Assembly: GCA_035379945.1 (NCBI GenBank)
Contig: DAOSWG010000007.1
Location: 9,098-73,097, forward strand
Length of the DNA stretch: 64,000 nucleotides
Reading direction: 5' to 3'
DNA from: JAAYZB01 sp035379945
GTDB taxonomy: Bacteria > Bacillota_I > Bacilli_A > Izemoplasmatales > Hujiaoplasmataceae
Part shown: piece by piece, positions 8,477 to 16,908 of the stretch
Position numbering within the stretch: position 1 is the first letter of the stretch
How the letters are laid out: each line of letters begins with the position of its first letter
Made by a program: the position numbers and the translations under genes
Notes under the pieces: model-generated
Told to the model about the DNA's origin: nothing
Databases searched by the model: none
Seen by the model: only the letters and a program-made list of their open reading frames with translations

Positions 8477-9196
8477 TCACTCGAGAATGTTGGTGGTGAT
8501 GTAATCGACGCCCATCTTGATCAGTTTCTCGGCGTCATTCTTGTCATCAACCGTGTAAACCGTCACTTTAAGACCGGTAAGATGCAACCTTTTGACCACC
8601 GTCTCGGTAATGGCATGCCATTCGGCATCGAGCCCCAGACGGTTCTTTTCACAGATTGCTAGTGTCTTTTCGTCTGCTGTCCCTGAAAGCAGGTAAAGAC
8701 TCATGTCCGGATAGTTTTTTCTCAGATAGACAAGATATTTGTCATGAAAAGAAATGATGCTGGTATCTTCCAGCCGGTGATATTTTCTGACTTCATCAAT
8801 GACCTGGTCGACATGAGCGTTCGTGAGATTGCTTTTGAGTTCGATGAAAGCGTGCTTCTGATAAGTCATGCAAATGGCAAGATAGTCTTTTAGCAAAGGA
8901 ATCGTCACGGTATCGGACAAATGCCCCGTTTTCCGGTCGATCAGGGTGAAACGCCTGATCTCTTCATACTTGTATCCTGGTATATAGACATTCAATAAGC
9001 CCATTCTCAACAAAGTGTCGTCATGGGTTAGAATCAGTTTGTCATCTTTAGAAGCGTAAACGTCGCATTCGATTCCGAAATAACTGCGGTTTGCTGCAGC
9101 GATGTATGCGTTGATCGTGTTTTCGGTTTCGATGCCGGATAATCCGCGATGGGCGATCATACCCCTGTAGTATTTGTCGATTTTAATCGTATTCAT
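8477..9196 (-). CDS. Glycerophosphodiester phosphodiesterase
   Basis: 239-residue cytosolic GDPD (no signal peptide) that hydrolyses deacylated phospholipid head groups to glycerol-3-phosphate and alcohol. It shows the metal/active-site motifs IAHRGLSGIETENTI, GIECDVYAS and LTHDDTLLR (His-Asp), then FIELKSN. The C-terminal LKVTVYTVDDKNDAEKL and GVDYITTN are the usual GDPD end. It is the first gene of the operon, with a promoter about 40-65 bp upstream. The ribosome site (GGAAAG) is weak. Confidence 0.93.
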   Translation of the reverse strand: MNTIKIDKYYRGMIAHRGLSGIETENTINAYIAAANRSYFGIECDVYASKDDKLILTHDDTLLRMGLLNVYIPGYKYEEIRRFTLIDRKTGHLSDTVTIPLLKDYLAICMTYQKHAFIELKSNLTNAHVDQVIDEVRKYHRLEDTSIISFHDKYLVYLRKNYPDMSLYLLSGTADEKTLAICEKNRLGLDAEWHAITETVVKRLHLTGLKVTVYTVDDKNDAEKLIKMGVDYITTNILE

Positions 9197-9234
9197 AGAA
9201 TCACACTTTCCGGAAGGGAATCAAAGACAGTTTT

Positions 9235-9262
9235 ATTTTATCATCATTTACCTGTTTTGACA
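9235..9262 (-). promoter_or_regulatory. Promoter of the GDPD operon
   Basis: The minus strand carries TGTCAA (9257-9262), a 16-bp spacer and TAAAAT (9235-9240), ending 39 bp upstream of the GDPD start. Confidence 0.5.
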
Positions 9263-9313
9263 TTAAAAAAAACAAAAATGCCATCTTTTTACCCGGGCCC
9301 GTCATTTTTGGGT

Positions 9314-9319
9314 TATAAT
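9314..9319 (+). promoter_or_regulatory. -10 element for the unknown membrane-protein gene
   Basis: TATAAT lies 23 bp before the start at 9342. No clear -35 hexamer is seen. Confidence 0.45.
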
Positions 9320-9341
9320 ATTTTCCTGGGAGGGGTGGATG

Positions 9342-10106
9342 ATGGAATACAAAGAAGCCGGTTATGATTTCGATAGGATCAAAACCGCCAGGATTTCAAA
9401 GAAAAATCACAGCTACGCTTACGTATCGCTGATTTTTTTCATCGTGTTTTTCTCTCTCTTCGCAACTTTCCTCGTTCTTTACCTCATCGGGATCCCGTTC
9501 GAGATCGATGGTATCATCCGTCATCCGGGAGATCTTCCATACCAGAAATTCTTCTTTTACTTTCTCGGCATTACCGGAATGGTGTCGTTTTTAATGATTG
9601 CCACCATGATTCCAAACCTTCTCGCCAGGGCGAATGATTACATATGGATCGGCTCTTCAGCCGAAGGCGAAAAGGAAATTTATGTCAGGGACCGCTACAG
9701 GGAAACCTATCTGGACGAATCCCTTATGATTATGCTAGATAGGAAGAACCAAAGGACAACCTATTCCGAAAGTAAAACGGAAATCGAAGCCGGTAGATGT
9801 TCCGCCCTATTCTGGGAAGAACTGAAAAACGTCAAACTCTGGATCGAAAAATCCAGACCGGGAATGCACAAGATCAAATACCGGCTGGACCGGGGAAACA
9901 TCAGGTTCATCAAGACATATGTCCTTTATTTCGACAACTTCGGCAATCTATTCAAATACCGGGAAACCGTCTATACCGTCTTTCATGGCAACAGCAATCT
10001 GAAATCATTTTGTACATACTACGTGAACGACCTGAACAAATACGTGCGTCTGCCGATAGACAAAGAGATCGAAAATGTCGTTTTCCAAATAAAAAGCGGA
10101 ATTTGA
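9342..10106 (+). CDS. Unknown protein with two membrane segments
   Basis: 254 residues, not recognised. Two hydrophobic helices (about 26-50 and 66-90) are separated by a short polar loop. A basic, Tyr-rich soluble region of about 160 residues follows and ends KEIENVVFQIKSGI. The soluble part has alternating strand-like stretches (KIKYRLDRGNIRFIKTYVLYF) but no catalytic motif. GGGAGGGG at 9328-9335 suits the ATG at 9342 (6 bp) better than the one at 9339 (3 bp). It is a single-gene transcript with its own -10 element and a terminator overlapping the stop. Confidence 0.75.
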   Translation: MEYKEAGYDFDRIKTARISKKNHSYAYVSLIFFIVFFSLFATFLVLYLIGIPFEIDGIIRHPGDLPYQKFFFYFLGITGMVSFLMIATMIPNLLARANDYIWIGSSAEGEKEIYVRDRYRETYLDESLMIMLDRKNQRTTYSESKTEIEAGRCSALFWEELKNVKLWIEKSRPGMHKIKYRLDRGNIRFIKTYVLYFDNFGNLFKYRETVYTVFHGNSNLKSFCTYYVNDLNKYVRLPIDKEIENVVFQIKSGI

Positions 10107-10120
10107 ATTCCGCTTTTTTT
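10091..10120. terminator. Bidirectional intrinsic terminator
   Basis: The stem GCGGAAT/ATTCCGC with a TTGA loop is flanked by A5 and T7. It serves both the membrane-protein gene and the convergent lipoprotein gene. Confidence 0.88.
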
Positions 10121-10544
10121 ATGTCAGGTTTTCCAACACTCCAAGCACTCCGCTTTCGCCTTTTTCCACATTGACCGATTCGTAGGCGACAATGTGAGCG
10201 ATCGACGGGGTTCCCGGAAAATCGATGGCTTCGTTAATATCGTCATAGGAAGACACCCGCACGAGATAAACCTTGTCGGTTTCCAGCGAGGCTATATAAG
10301 CGAGAGCCTCCTGTTTTATCGTTTGGCAAAGATAACAATGCTCGCCGTAAAAATAGATGTAATAGTCCGTTTCCGGCCTTGTGAGCTGATCTTCGGGGCT
10401 GTTTATCAAAAGATCGGAAAAATCGTCATATTCATAAGTTGTTCCCGGTTCGGTGGAAACGGTGGTGCTGGTTGTTGTTAGGGAACAGCCAGTGAAAAGC
10501 GGCAAAAAAAGCATCAACAGGAAAAACGCAAGTGTTCTTTTCAT
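10119..10544 (-). CDS. Thioredoxin-fold lipoprotein (CxxC)
   Basis: 141 residues. A signal peptide ends in the lipobox LFTGC (Cys20), followed by a Thr/Ser-rich linker. The mature domain has YFYGEHCYLC, with a CxxC pair at Cys70/Cys73 after a beta strand, and later FPGTPSI, which fits the cis-Pro loop of the thioredoxin fold. It is therefore probably a membrane-anchored, outward-facing thiol-disulfide protein. The domain is short and its partner is unknown. Its start lies one base after the ribU stop, so it is in the FMN-riboswitch transcript. Confidence 0.72.
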   Translation of the reverse strand: MKRTLAFFLLMLFLPLFTGCSLTTTSTTVSTEPGTTYEYDDFSDLLINSPEDQLTRPETDYYIYFYGEHCYLCQTIKQEALAYIASLETDKVYLVRVSSYDDINEAIDFPGTPSIAHIVAYESVNVEKGESGVLGVLENLT

Positions 10545-10545
10545 G

Positions 10546-11148
10546 TCATCCGGACACTTTCAATAATGGCGATATCCGTTTGTATACCAAAAACACAATC
10601 AGCGAAACCACTATGGCTTTGATCAGGTTGAAAGGTATGACACAGACCAGGATGAAGCCAAGCAGGCCATTCACGTTTTCGTTGATGGCGTGTCCGAGGG
10701 ACACGATATAATCTATATCGATCCCGAACGCGAAAGAATACGCCGGAATCAGGACGAAATAATTGATGATGGAAGCGAAAAGAACCATCATTAAACCGCC
10801 AACCGCAAGCGAGACTATAGCATTTTTTTTCGTCTTGTTGTGCTTGTATACGAAGCCGGCGGGAACAACGAAAGCCAGTCCGATTATCAGGTTGCCAAGT
10901 TCCCCAACATAGGCAGTCTCGGTACCGTTCACCATCAAGTTGATGAGAATCTTGATGACCTCGATCATCGCACCGGCGCCCGGTCCTAGGGAAAATGTTC
11001 CGATTAAGACGGCGACTTCGCTCAGATCGAGTTTGTAGAAGGTGGGCGCCACAAAGGCGATCGGAAGCTCCGGAATCATCAGAATCCCGGCAATCGCTCC
11101 CAGAATGGCAACCTGTATCAGATACTTCGTGCTGCGTTTGTTTCCCAT
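10546..11148 (-). CDS. ribU: Riboflavin ECF transporter S component
   Basis: 200-residue membrane protein with about six helices that binds riboflavin for uptake with the EcfAAT module. Family marks: YKLDLSEVAVLIGTFSLGPG in the first third and a conserved ELGNLIIGLAFV helix. A longer reading frame to 11289 runs through the riboswitch and is rejected. GGAGG at 11156-11160 fixes the ATG at 11148 (MGNKRSTKYL). An FMN riboswitch with its own terminator lies immediately upstream, which independently supports the riboflavin assignment. Confidence 0.93.
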   Translation of the reverse strand: MGNKRSTKYLIQVAILGAIAGILMIPELPIAFVAPTFYKLDLSEVAVLIGTFSLGPGAGAMIEVIKILINLMVNGTETAYVGELGNLIIGLAFVVPAGFVYKHNKTKKNAIVSLAVGGLMMVLFASIINYFVLIPAYSFAFGIDIDYIVSLGHAINENVNGLLGFILVCVIPFNLIKAIVVSLIVFLVYKRISPLLKVSG

Positions 11149-11162
11149 CTTCGTTCCTCCAT

Positions 11163-11188
11163 AAAAAAAGCCCGTACTCAGGGCTTTT
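11163..11188 (-). terminator. Riboswitch-controlled terminator before ribU
   Basis: On the minus strand AAAAGCCC, a 7-nt loop and GGGCTTTT are followed by more T residues. The hairpin sits just after the FMN aptamer and before the ribU ribosome site, as expected for transcriptional control. Confidence 0.88.
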
Positions 11189-11195
11189 GAATCCA

Positions 11196-11302
11196 CTTCT
11201 TCCATCCAGACTTTACTGTCGGTCCGGGAATCGCACCCGGTCGTGCCCTTTAAGGCTCGCGGACTATACCGCCGGTTGGGGAATTCCACCCCGCCCCGAA
11301 GT
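11196..11302 (-). promoter_or_regulatory. FMN riboswitch (RFN element)
   Basis: The minus strand reads CTTCGGGGCGGGGTG at the 5' end, then CGGCGGTATAGTCCGCGAGC, GATTCCCGGACCGACAGTA and GTCTGGATGGAAGAAG. These are the conserved blocks of the FMN aptamer, in order. The aptamer is followed by an intrinsic terminator and ribU. High FMN should favour termination and lower riboflavin uptake. Confidence 0.95.
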
Positions 11303-11319
11303 TATTCTTATCGATTAAT

Positions 11320-11348
11320 ATTATAAAGCTGTAAAAAGGAAAAGTCAA
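11320..11348 (-). promoter_or_regulatory. Promoter of the ribU operon
   Basis: TTGACT (11343-11348), a 17-bp spacer and TATAAT (11320-11325) stand 17 bp before the riboswitch. The -35 overlaps the last codons of the upstream cyclase-family gene. Confidence 0.85.
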
Positions 11349-11986
11349 TCGGCAAGAGCCATGGCCCGGACCAGCGACGCTTCCGCCCCTTCGATTTTCA
11401 AAGGCAGGGCAAAAAAGTCAAAATATACCGGCAACTTGTCCAGATTGGCAAGGCTTTCCACAATCAGAATTTCGTTTTCGAACAGATCCCTGTGCATGGC
11501 GGCGTTTCCGTTGACTCCATATTTCACCGTCGGTAGATCGACACCGAACAGGCGGACCTTAAACGAAGCCAGAACCTTGGCAAACCCGGGCTCGAATCCG
11601 GGACATCCGGTATAATATTCCTTTTTCCCGAATTTATTTGCCTGACCGGTTTCCAAAAGCAAGATCTCCGGCTTGTCGGATAGTTTCTCCCATTCGTAAA
11701 TGACATCTTGTGTTTTAATGAGACCGCCAACTTGTTTCACCCTGACAAGCGCCGCTTTGCCGTAAAAACGGTCCGGCGGCAGTGAAACGATATCGGCTCC
11801 GTTTTTTATCAGATGCGAAAACGAATCGACATGGGTGCCAAGATGCATTCCGGTCGTGACCCGGGACAAGACGAAATCGTCTTTCCCTTTTTTTTCGTTT
11901 TTTTCTAAAATCAGGCAAGGGTCCCCGGGATAGGGCATGGTATCAGGCGATATGGAATGGGTCAGGTCTATCCACCGGGATTTCAT
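11345..11986 (-). CDS. Cyclase-family (kynurenine formamidase-like) metal hydrolase
   Basis: 213 residues of the 'putative cyclase' fold. It starts with WIDLTHSISPDTMPYPGDP and has the metal-binding motif HLGTHVD at 48-54, then a proton-relay region around LLLETG. Members hydrolyse N-formylkynurenine or related cyclic or amide substrates. No tryptophan-degradation genes are nearby, so the substrate is unknown. The ATG overlaps the glgP stop (ATGA, 11983-11986), so it is translationally coupled to glycogen phosphorylase. No functional link is obvious. Confidence 0.88.
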   Translation of the reverse strand: MKSRWIDLTHSISPDTMPYPGDPCLILEKNEKKGKDDFVLSRVTTGMHLGTHVDSFSHLIKNGADIVSLPPDRFYGKAALVRVKQVGGLIKTQDVIYEWEKLSDKPEILLLETGQANKFGKKEYYTGCPGFEPGFAKVLASFKVRLFGVDLPTVKYGVNGNAAMHRDLFENEILIVESLANLDKLPVYFDFFALPLKIEGAEASLVRAMALAD

Positions 11987-14403
11987 TTGTGTTTTCCCTT
12001 GGCGATATTCACATGCCAGATCGTCTCGGCGTATTCCTCTACCGAACGGTCAGAGGAGAAGCCGCCGCTCTTGGCGATGTTCGTCACCATCATTTCCGCC
12101 CATCTGTTTTTATCCTTGTATAAGTCGTTTGCCCTCATGTGGGCTTCCCGGTATCCGGGCAAATCCTTCAATACGAAATACGGATCTTCATAGACCAGTT
12201 TGTCGAAAATATCGTGAAATTCGTTCTTGTCGACATCCGGGAAGAATCCGTCGATCAGGTGATTGAGGATTTCTTTAAGAACCGGGTCGTTATCGTAAAG
12301 TTCTTTCGGACGGTAAGATTTTTCGGAATACAATTTTTCAACCTCAGAGGCGGAAAGGCCGAAAATCACGATATTGTCGTCGCCGACCAGTTCGTGAATT
12401 TCCACGTTGGCGCCATCCTCGGTGCCGATCGTGATGGCTCCGTTCATCATGAATTTCATATTACCGGTGCCGCTTGCTTCCTTGGATGCGGTCGAGATCT
12501 GTTCGGACAGATCGGCGGCCGGCATGATCATTTCGGCGTATGATACGTTATAATTTTCCACAAACACGACCTTGAGCCATTTGTTGGTTTCCTCGTCCGC
12601 ATTGACCAAGGCGGCGATCGTCGTAATCAGTTTGATAACCTTTTTAGCGAAATAATAGGATCCCGCGGCTTTGGCTCCGAAAATGAAAGTGTGGGGATGG
12701 TACCGTCTGCGAAATTCCTTGTCTTCTTTCAGTTGTTTGTAAACATACATGATATTGATGGCATTCATCAACTGGCGCTTGTATTCGTGGAGACGCTTCA
12801 CCTGGATGTCAAAAATGGAATCCGGATCGATCGTAAGACCCTGTTCTTTATATATGCGAGCGGCCAGGGCTTCCTTTTTTATTCTTTTGATCTCGAATAA
12901 GCGTTTGATTGTTTCTTTGTCGGAAGCATATTTCAAAAAGTCTCCGAGTTTGGCGGCGTTTGTCACGAAACCGTCCCCAATCGTTTCATAGAGCAGTTCC
13001 GACAATTCCGGATTGGCGTAAAGAAGCCATCTGCGGTGGGTGATGCCGTTCGTGACATTGTGGAATTTGTCGGGATACAAGTCAAAGAAATCCTTCAAAA
13101 CATATTTTTTCAGAATTTCGGTATGCAACCTAGCGACGCCGTTTACCGAAAAAGAGGCGACAACGCATAGATTCGCCATCCGGATGATTCCGTTGGAAAC
13201 AATGGCCATTTGGTTGATCTGTTCGATCTTTCCATAACCGTATTTCTGTAACAGGTCGTTGCAGAAACGCCGGTTGATCTCTTCGATCAACTGGTAGATT
13301 CTTGGCAAAAGGGGCTGAAATAGCGACACCGGCCATTTTTCCAAGGCTTCGGCCAGGATTGTGTGATTAGTGTAGGCCACCGCCTTTTCCGTTATCTTCC
13401 AGGCTTCTTCCCATTCCATGCCTTCTTCGTCCAGAAATATCCGCATCAGTTCCGGAATGATGAAAGTCGGATGAGTGTCGTTGATATGGAAGACATTCAT
13501 TTCGGCCAGGTTTTTCAAGGTGCCGTATCTTTGCTTGTGTTGCCGGCAAATGCTGTTGATACCGGCGGAACTGAAGAAATACTGCTGCATCAGTCTCAAA
13601 CGTTTCCCGTCGTCCGTCGTATCGTCCGGATAAAGGAAACCGGAAATTCTCTCCAACTGGCTTTCATATTCGAAAGGCGACATGTCTTTCGGATACTTGC
13701 GGGCCGGTTCAGCGTTCCATAGTCTCAGATAATTGACCTTGCCGTTATGGTTTCCGATGATCGGAACATCATAAGGCACGGCCCGGATCCGTTCCGAGGG
13801 ATGGTAAACCATCTTGCCGTCTTCGAATCCGACATAACCGAAAAACGGTACTTCCACCGCTTCTTCGTCTTTTCTGACTTCCCAGACATAACCGTCTGCC
13901 AGCCAGTTGTCCGGACGTTCTTCCTGATAGCCGTTTTTGATCTTTTGGCGGAACAACCCGTAGCGGTAACGAATGCAATGTCCGTATCCGCTGATGCCAA
14001 GCGAAGCCATCGAATCGAGATAGCAGGCGGCGAGACGACCGAGACCGCCGTTGCCGAGACCGGGATCGGATTCGTATTCCTCGATGTCGGATAGTGAAAT
14101 CCCGGCATCGGCGAACGCATCTTCCACTACTTCCCGGACGCCAAGACTCATCAGATTATTCGTCATCAGTCTTCCTAATAAAAATTCGATCGAGAAATAA
14201 TGGACTTTGCGGCAATCCGCTTTTTTGAGCATCTCGTCGGTCTTTTTCCAATCGCCGGCGATTTCTTCCCTAACAAGGGTGCCGAGTACGTTGAACATCT
14301 CACGAACGCTGGCGTTGTCAGGATCTTTCATGTATGTTTTCGACAGCCGGTCCGCGAATTCTTTCCAGAAAACGTCCTTGGACCGGAAAATACTTTTGGT
14401 CAT
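11983..14403 (-). CDS. glgP: Glycogen/starch alpha-glucan phosphorylase
   Basis: 806 residues, typical of GT35. It releases glucose-1-phosphate from the non-reducing ends of glycogen. The PLP-binding region EASGTGNMKF carries the Schiff-base Lys650, followed by GAITIGTEDGANVEI. Other marks are FSIEFLLGR and GNGGLGRLAACYLDSMA near the N terminus and the substrate gate region VFHINDTHP. GGAGGTG precedes the ATG. The gene has its own promoter, so breakdown can be expressed separately from the upstream synthesis genes glgB-glgC-glgDA. The cyclase gene follows with a 4-bp overlap. Confidence 0.97.
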   Translation of the reverse strand: MTKSIFRSKDVFWKEFADRLSKTYMKDPDNASVREMFNVLGTLVREEIAGDWKKTDEMLKKADCRKVHYFSIEFLLGRLMTNNLMSLGVREVVEDAFADAGISLSDIEEYESDPGLGNGGLGRLAACYLDSMASLGISGYGHCIRYRYGLFRQKIKNGYQEERPDNWLADGYVWEVRKDEEAVEVPFFGYVGFEDGKMVYHPSERIRAVPYDVPIIGNHNGKVNYLRLWNAEPARKYPKDMSPFEYESQLERISGFLYPDDTTDDGKRLRLMQQYFFSSAGINSICRQHKQRYGTLKNLAEMNVFHINDTHPTFIIPELMRIFLDEEGMEWEEAWKITEKAVAYTNHTILAEALEKWPVSLFQPLLPRIYQLIEEINRRFCNDLLQKYGYGKIEQINQMAIVSNGIIRMANLCVVASFSVNGVARLHTEILKKYVLKDFFDLYPDKFHNVTNGITHRRWLLYANPELSELLYETIGDGFVTNAAKLGDFLKYASDKETIKRLFEIKRIKKEALAARIYKEQGLTIDPDSIFDIQVKRLHEYKRQLMNAINIMYVYKQLKEDKEFRRRYHPHTFIFGAKAAGSYYFAKKVIKLITTIAALVNADEETNKWLKVVFVENYNVSYAEMIMPAADLSEQISTASKEASGTGNMKFMMNGAITIGTEDGANVEIHELVGDDNIVIFGLSASEVEKLYSEKSYRPKELYDNDPVLKEILNHLIDGFFPDVDKNEFHDIFDKLVYEDPYFVLKDLPGYREAHMRANDLYKDKNRWAEMMVTNIAKSGGFSSDRSVEEYAETIWHVNIAKGKHK

Positions 14404-14426
14404 GGTGAAACACCTCCACAGATTCG

Positions 14427-14453
14427 ATTATATCATCGATTTGGTGTTGTCAA
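14427..14453 (-). promoter_or_regulatory. Promoter of glgP
   Basis: TTGACA (14448-14453), a 15-bp spacer and an extended -10 TGATATAAT (14427-14435). The short spacer is offset by the extended -10 element. Confidence 0.65.
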
Positions 14454-14477
14454 GCGACAAGGATGCCTTAAAACCGT

Positions 14478-16907
14478 TTACGGATTTTCTATCAGCATCG
14501 TCCGGTAAAGCTCGACATAAGCTTTGGCCGTGTCCTGGGGCCAAAACCTCGTGTTCATCGCATTGATCACCAATTGTTTCCAATCATCCGGCGCATCCTT
14601 GAAAACATGGAAGGCCAGATTGATCTGGAAAGAAAGATCGCGGGAATCGTAGTTGTAAAATTTGAATCCGTTTCCGCGTTTCGTGATCTGGTCGAAATGC
14701 TCGACCGTGTCATTCAGTCCCCCGGTCTGCCTGACAATCGGGATCGTGCCATAGCGCATGGCGATCATCTGGCCGGTACCGCACGGTTCATATCTTGAAG
14801 GCATCAGGAAAGCGTCGGCTCCGGCATAGATATATCCCGGCTCCGTCGCATCATAACCGATATTCAGGGAAACCTGATCCGGATAGCGTTCTTTCAACTG
14901 GTTAAGATTCTCGATGAAACGCTCTTCCCCAGTTCCCAGAATGACAAATTGGATCATCGGGTTCCTGATGATATCCTCGAGCGACGGCAATAAGATTTCG
15001 AAACCTTTCTGTTCGACAATCCTCGTCACCATTCCTAAGATGAAGTAGTCATTCCCTTGTTTTAGACCCATGCGTTTCTGAAGATCGGCTTTGTCGGTCT
15101 TTTTAGCCGAAAAGACATTCATCAGATTGTATTTTTCTTGGATCGTCAGATCGTTGATTGGATCAACATCGGTGCTGATTCCATTCAAAATACCGTAAAA
15201 ATCCCGGTCTCTCCGATTGATCGTGTCGACCAGATTGCGACTGTAATACTCGTAATGAAGTTCTTCCCGGTAAGTATCCGAAACCGTCGTGATCTTGGAA
15301 GCGGTGTTGATACCGGTTTCCAGGAAGTTGATCTTTTTGTTTATGATGTCGTAATTCTTGATTCCCAGTTTTGTGATGATATCGCTGTTATACAAACCCT
15401 GATATTCGATATTGTGGATCGTCAGCAAAGTCTTGATATGCCTGCACTTCTCGTCTTCTTTCAAAATCAAAGGAACAAGACCCATATGCCAGTCATGGAT
15501 ATGGATCACGTCGGGTTGGTTCTCGAAGGCGTCGCAAAAAGCAATCGCCGCCTTGGAAAAGAAAGCAAACCGATCGCCGTCATCATCGTAACCGTAGATT
15601 TTTTCACGGTCGAAAAAGTCGAACGATTCGATGAAATAGTAATTGACGTTCTGATTGTTGTAATAATAGATCGTCACGTGATATTTATCGGAGCCGTACT
15701 CTATCGACTGGTCGGCCCGCATTTCCAGAAACATCTTGTATTTTTCCTTGATGATTGGATACAAGGGCATGATCACGCTGGAATCGACACCTAAAAGGCT
15801 GTAATTTTCCGCCAGGGAAGCGACGATATCCGCCAGGCCTCCTGTCTTAACGAAAGGTAGGCATTCAGCGGTGATCTGAACCACCCTGAGATCTTCTCCC
15901 GATACAACAACCTGCTTTTTTTCCGAAACGAACAGTTGATTGAGATTTCCCGTTATTTCGGCATTTTCCGCCACTTTTGTTTCTTTATCCAGAAGCGCGT
16001 ATTCGACATGGGCACCCGATGCAATCACGCATTGGTTCATGATGACGCTGTTTTCAATCAAAGCGCCTTTGGCGATATAGGCCTTACGGCCGATGATCGA
16101 TCCCTTGACTTCGCCTTCGATCAAGGCTCCGGATGCGATGATGCTTCGGCTGACTTTCGCCTTGTCTCCATATCTGGCCGGAGCCGACATGGTTTCCTTG
16201 GAAAAAATAGGACGGTCCTTCCGAAACAATTGGGCCCTCGTCTCCGGATAGAGAAGCTGCATATTGGCCTCATAGAGTTCAAACGGACTGTTGATGAAGA
16301 AACAAGCCTGTTCGAAATGATAGGGATTCTTCTTGAGATTGGTCGCGTAGTCGATCACTTCCGTCAGGTTCCGGTAAGGGATCGTATCGTAGTTGCGAAT
16401 GTATTCCAACAAAAGCATTTTGGATAATACGAATGTCTGTATTCGTTTGCGATCAGCCGTCAAAACCTCCGTAATGTCGGCTTTCGACACCAGATGGCTG
16501 TATAGCAGAACCTGATAATCAATGTTCCAGACCAGACTGGAAGGTGTGACGATGACATATTCCTGACTGCTTCTTAAGAAGTATTCGATATGCTCGTACA
16601 TGCGTTGAAAACTGATCGAATCCTCGATTGTCAGGTTCAGGTTCTTGGGCGGCAGGATAAAAATACCGTCTTTGCGGCGGTTCAAATCCCAACGGTCACC
16701 GGAACCGATGTGATCAGACAAAGAGCGGTAGTTCCCGTAAGGGAAGATCGCCACATTGGTGATATGGGAATTCTTGCAATTGGAAAGCGTGAAGTCGATC
16801 AACCGGTATTTGGCTCCGAAAGGCAAAGCCCCAGGCATCCGATGACGGGTGAGTTTGCTGAAAGCACCGATGTTGGAGGCATCGCATACTAAGAAAAGGT
16901 TAGGCAT
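14478..16907 (-). CDS. glgA: GlgD-GlgA fusion: ADP-glucose pyrophosphorylase-like subunit joined to glycogen synthase
   Basis: 809 residues in one open frame. Residues 1-~335 match GlgD: RHRMPGALPFGAKYRLIDF and HIGSGDRWDL as in GlgC, but the pyrophosphate loop GGxGxRL is replaced by CDASNIGAF. A left-handed-helix C-terminal repeat region (~245-320) follows. From ~340 a complete GT5 glycogen synthase follows: VVQITAECLPFVKTGGLAD (ADP-glucose binding KTGGL at 354-358), VIHIHDWHMGL, and RYEPCGTGQ with the catalytic-site Glu707. In other Firmicutes glgD and glgA are separate genes. The gene lies one base after glgC, so sensor/regulatory subunit, catalytic GlgC and synthase are made together. The GlgD half is probably non-catalytic and may regulate or dock GlgC. 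Confidence 0.92.
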   Translation of the reverse strand: MPNLFLVCDASNIGAFSKLTRHRMPGALPFGAKYRLIDFTLSNCKNSHITNVAIFPYGNYRSLSDHIGSGDRWDLNRRKDGIFILPPKNLNLTIEDSISFQRMYEHIEYFLRSSQEYVIVTPSSLVWNIDYQVLLYSHLVSKADITEVLTADRKRIQTFVLSKMLLLEYIRNYDTIPYRNLTEVIDYATNLKKNPYHFEQACFFINSPFELYEANMQLLYPETRAQLFRKDRPIFSKETMSAPARYGDKAKVSRSIIASGALIEGEVKGSIIGRKAYIAKGALIENSVIMNQCVIASGAHVEYALLDKETKVAENAEITGNLNQLFVSEKKQVVVSGEDLRVVQITAECLPFVKTGGLADIVASLAENYSLLGVDSSVIMPLYPIIKEKYKMFLEMRADQSIEYGSDKYHVTIYYYNNQNVNYYFIESFDFFDREKIYGYDDDGDRFAFFSKAAIAFCDAFENQPDVIHIHDWHMGLVPLILKEDEKCRHIKTLLTIHNIEYQGLYNSDIITKLGIKNYDIINKKINFLETGINTASKITTVSDTYREELHYEYYSRNLVDTINRRDRDFYGILNGISTDVDPINDLTIQEKYNLMNVFSAKKTDKADLQKRMGLKQGNDYFILGMVTRIVEQKGFEILLPSLEDIIRNPMIQFVILGTGEERFIENLNQLKERYPDQVSLNIGYDATEPGYIYAGADAFLMPSRYEPCGTGQMIAMRYGTIPIVRQTGGLNDTVEHFDQITKRGNGFKFYNYDSRDLSFQINLAFHVFKDAPDDWKQLVINAMNTRFWPQDTAKAYVELYRTMLIENP

Positions 16908-16908
16908 C

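Noticed and set aside
11148..11289. N-terminal extension of the RibU frame
   Set aside because: It would translate through the FMN riboswitch and its terminator. GGAGG before 11148 marks the real start.
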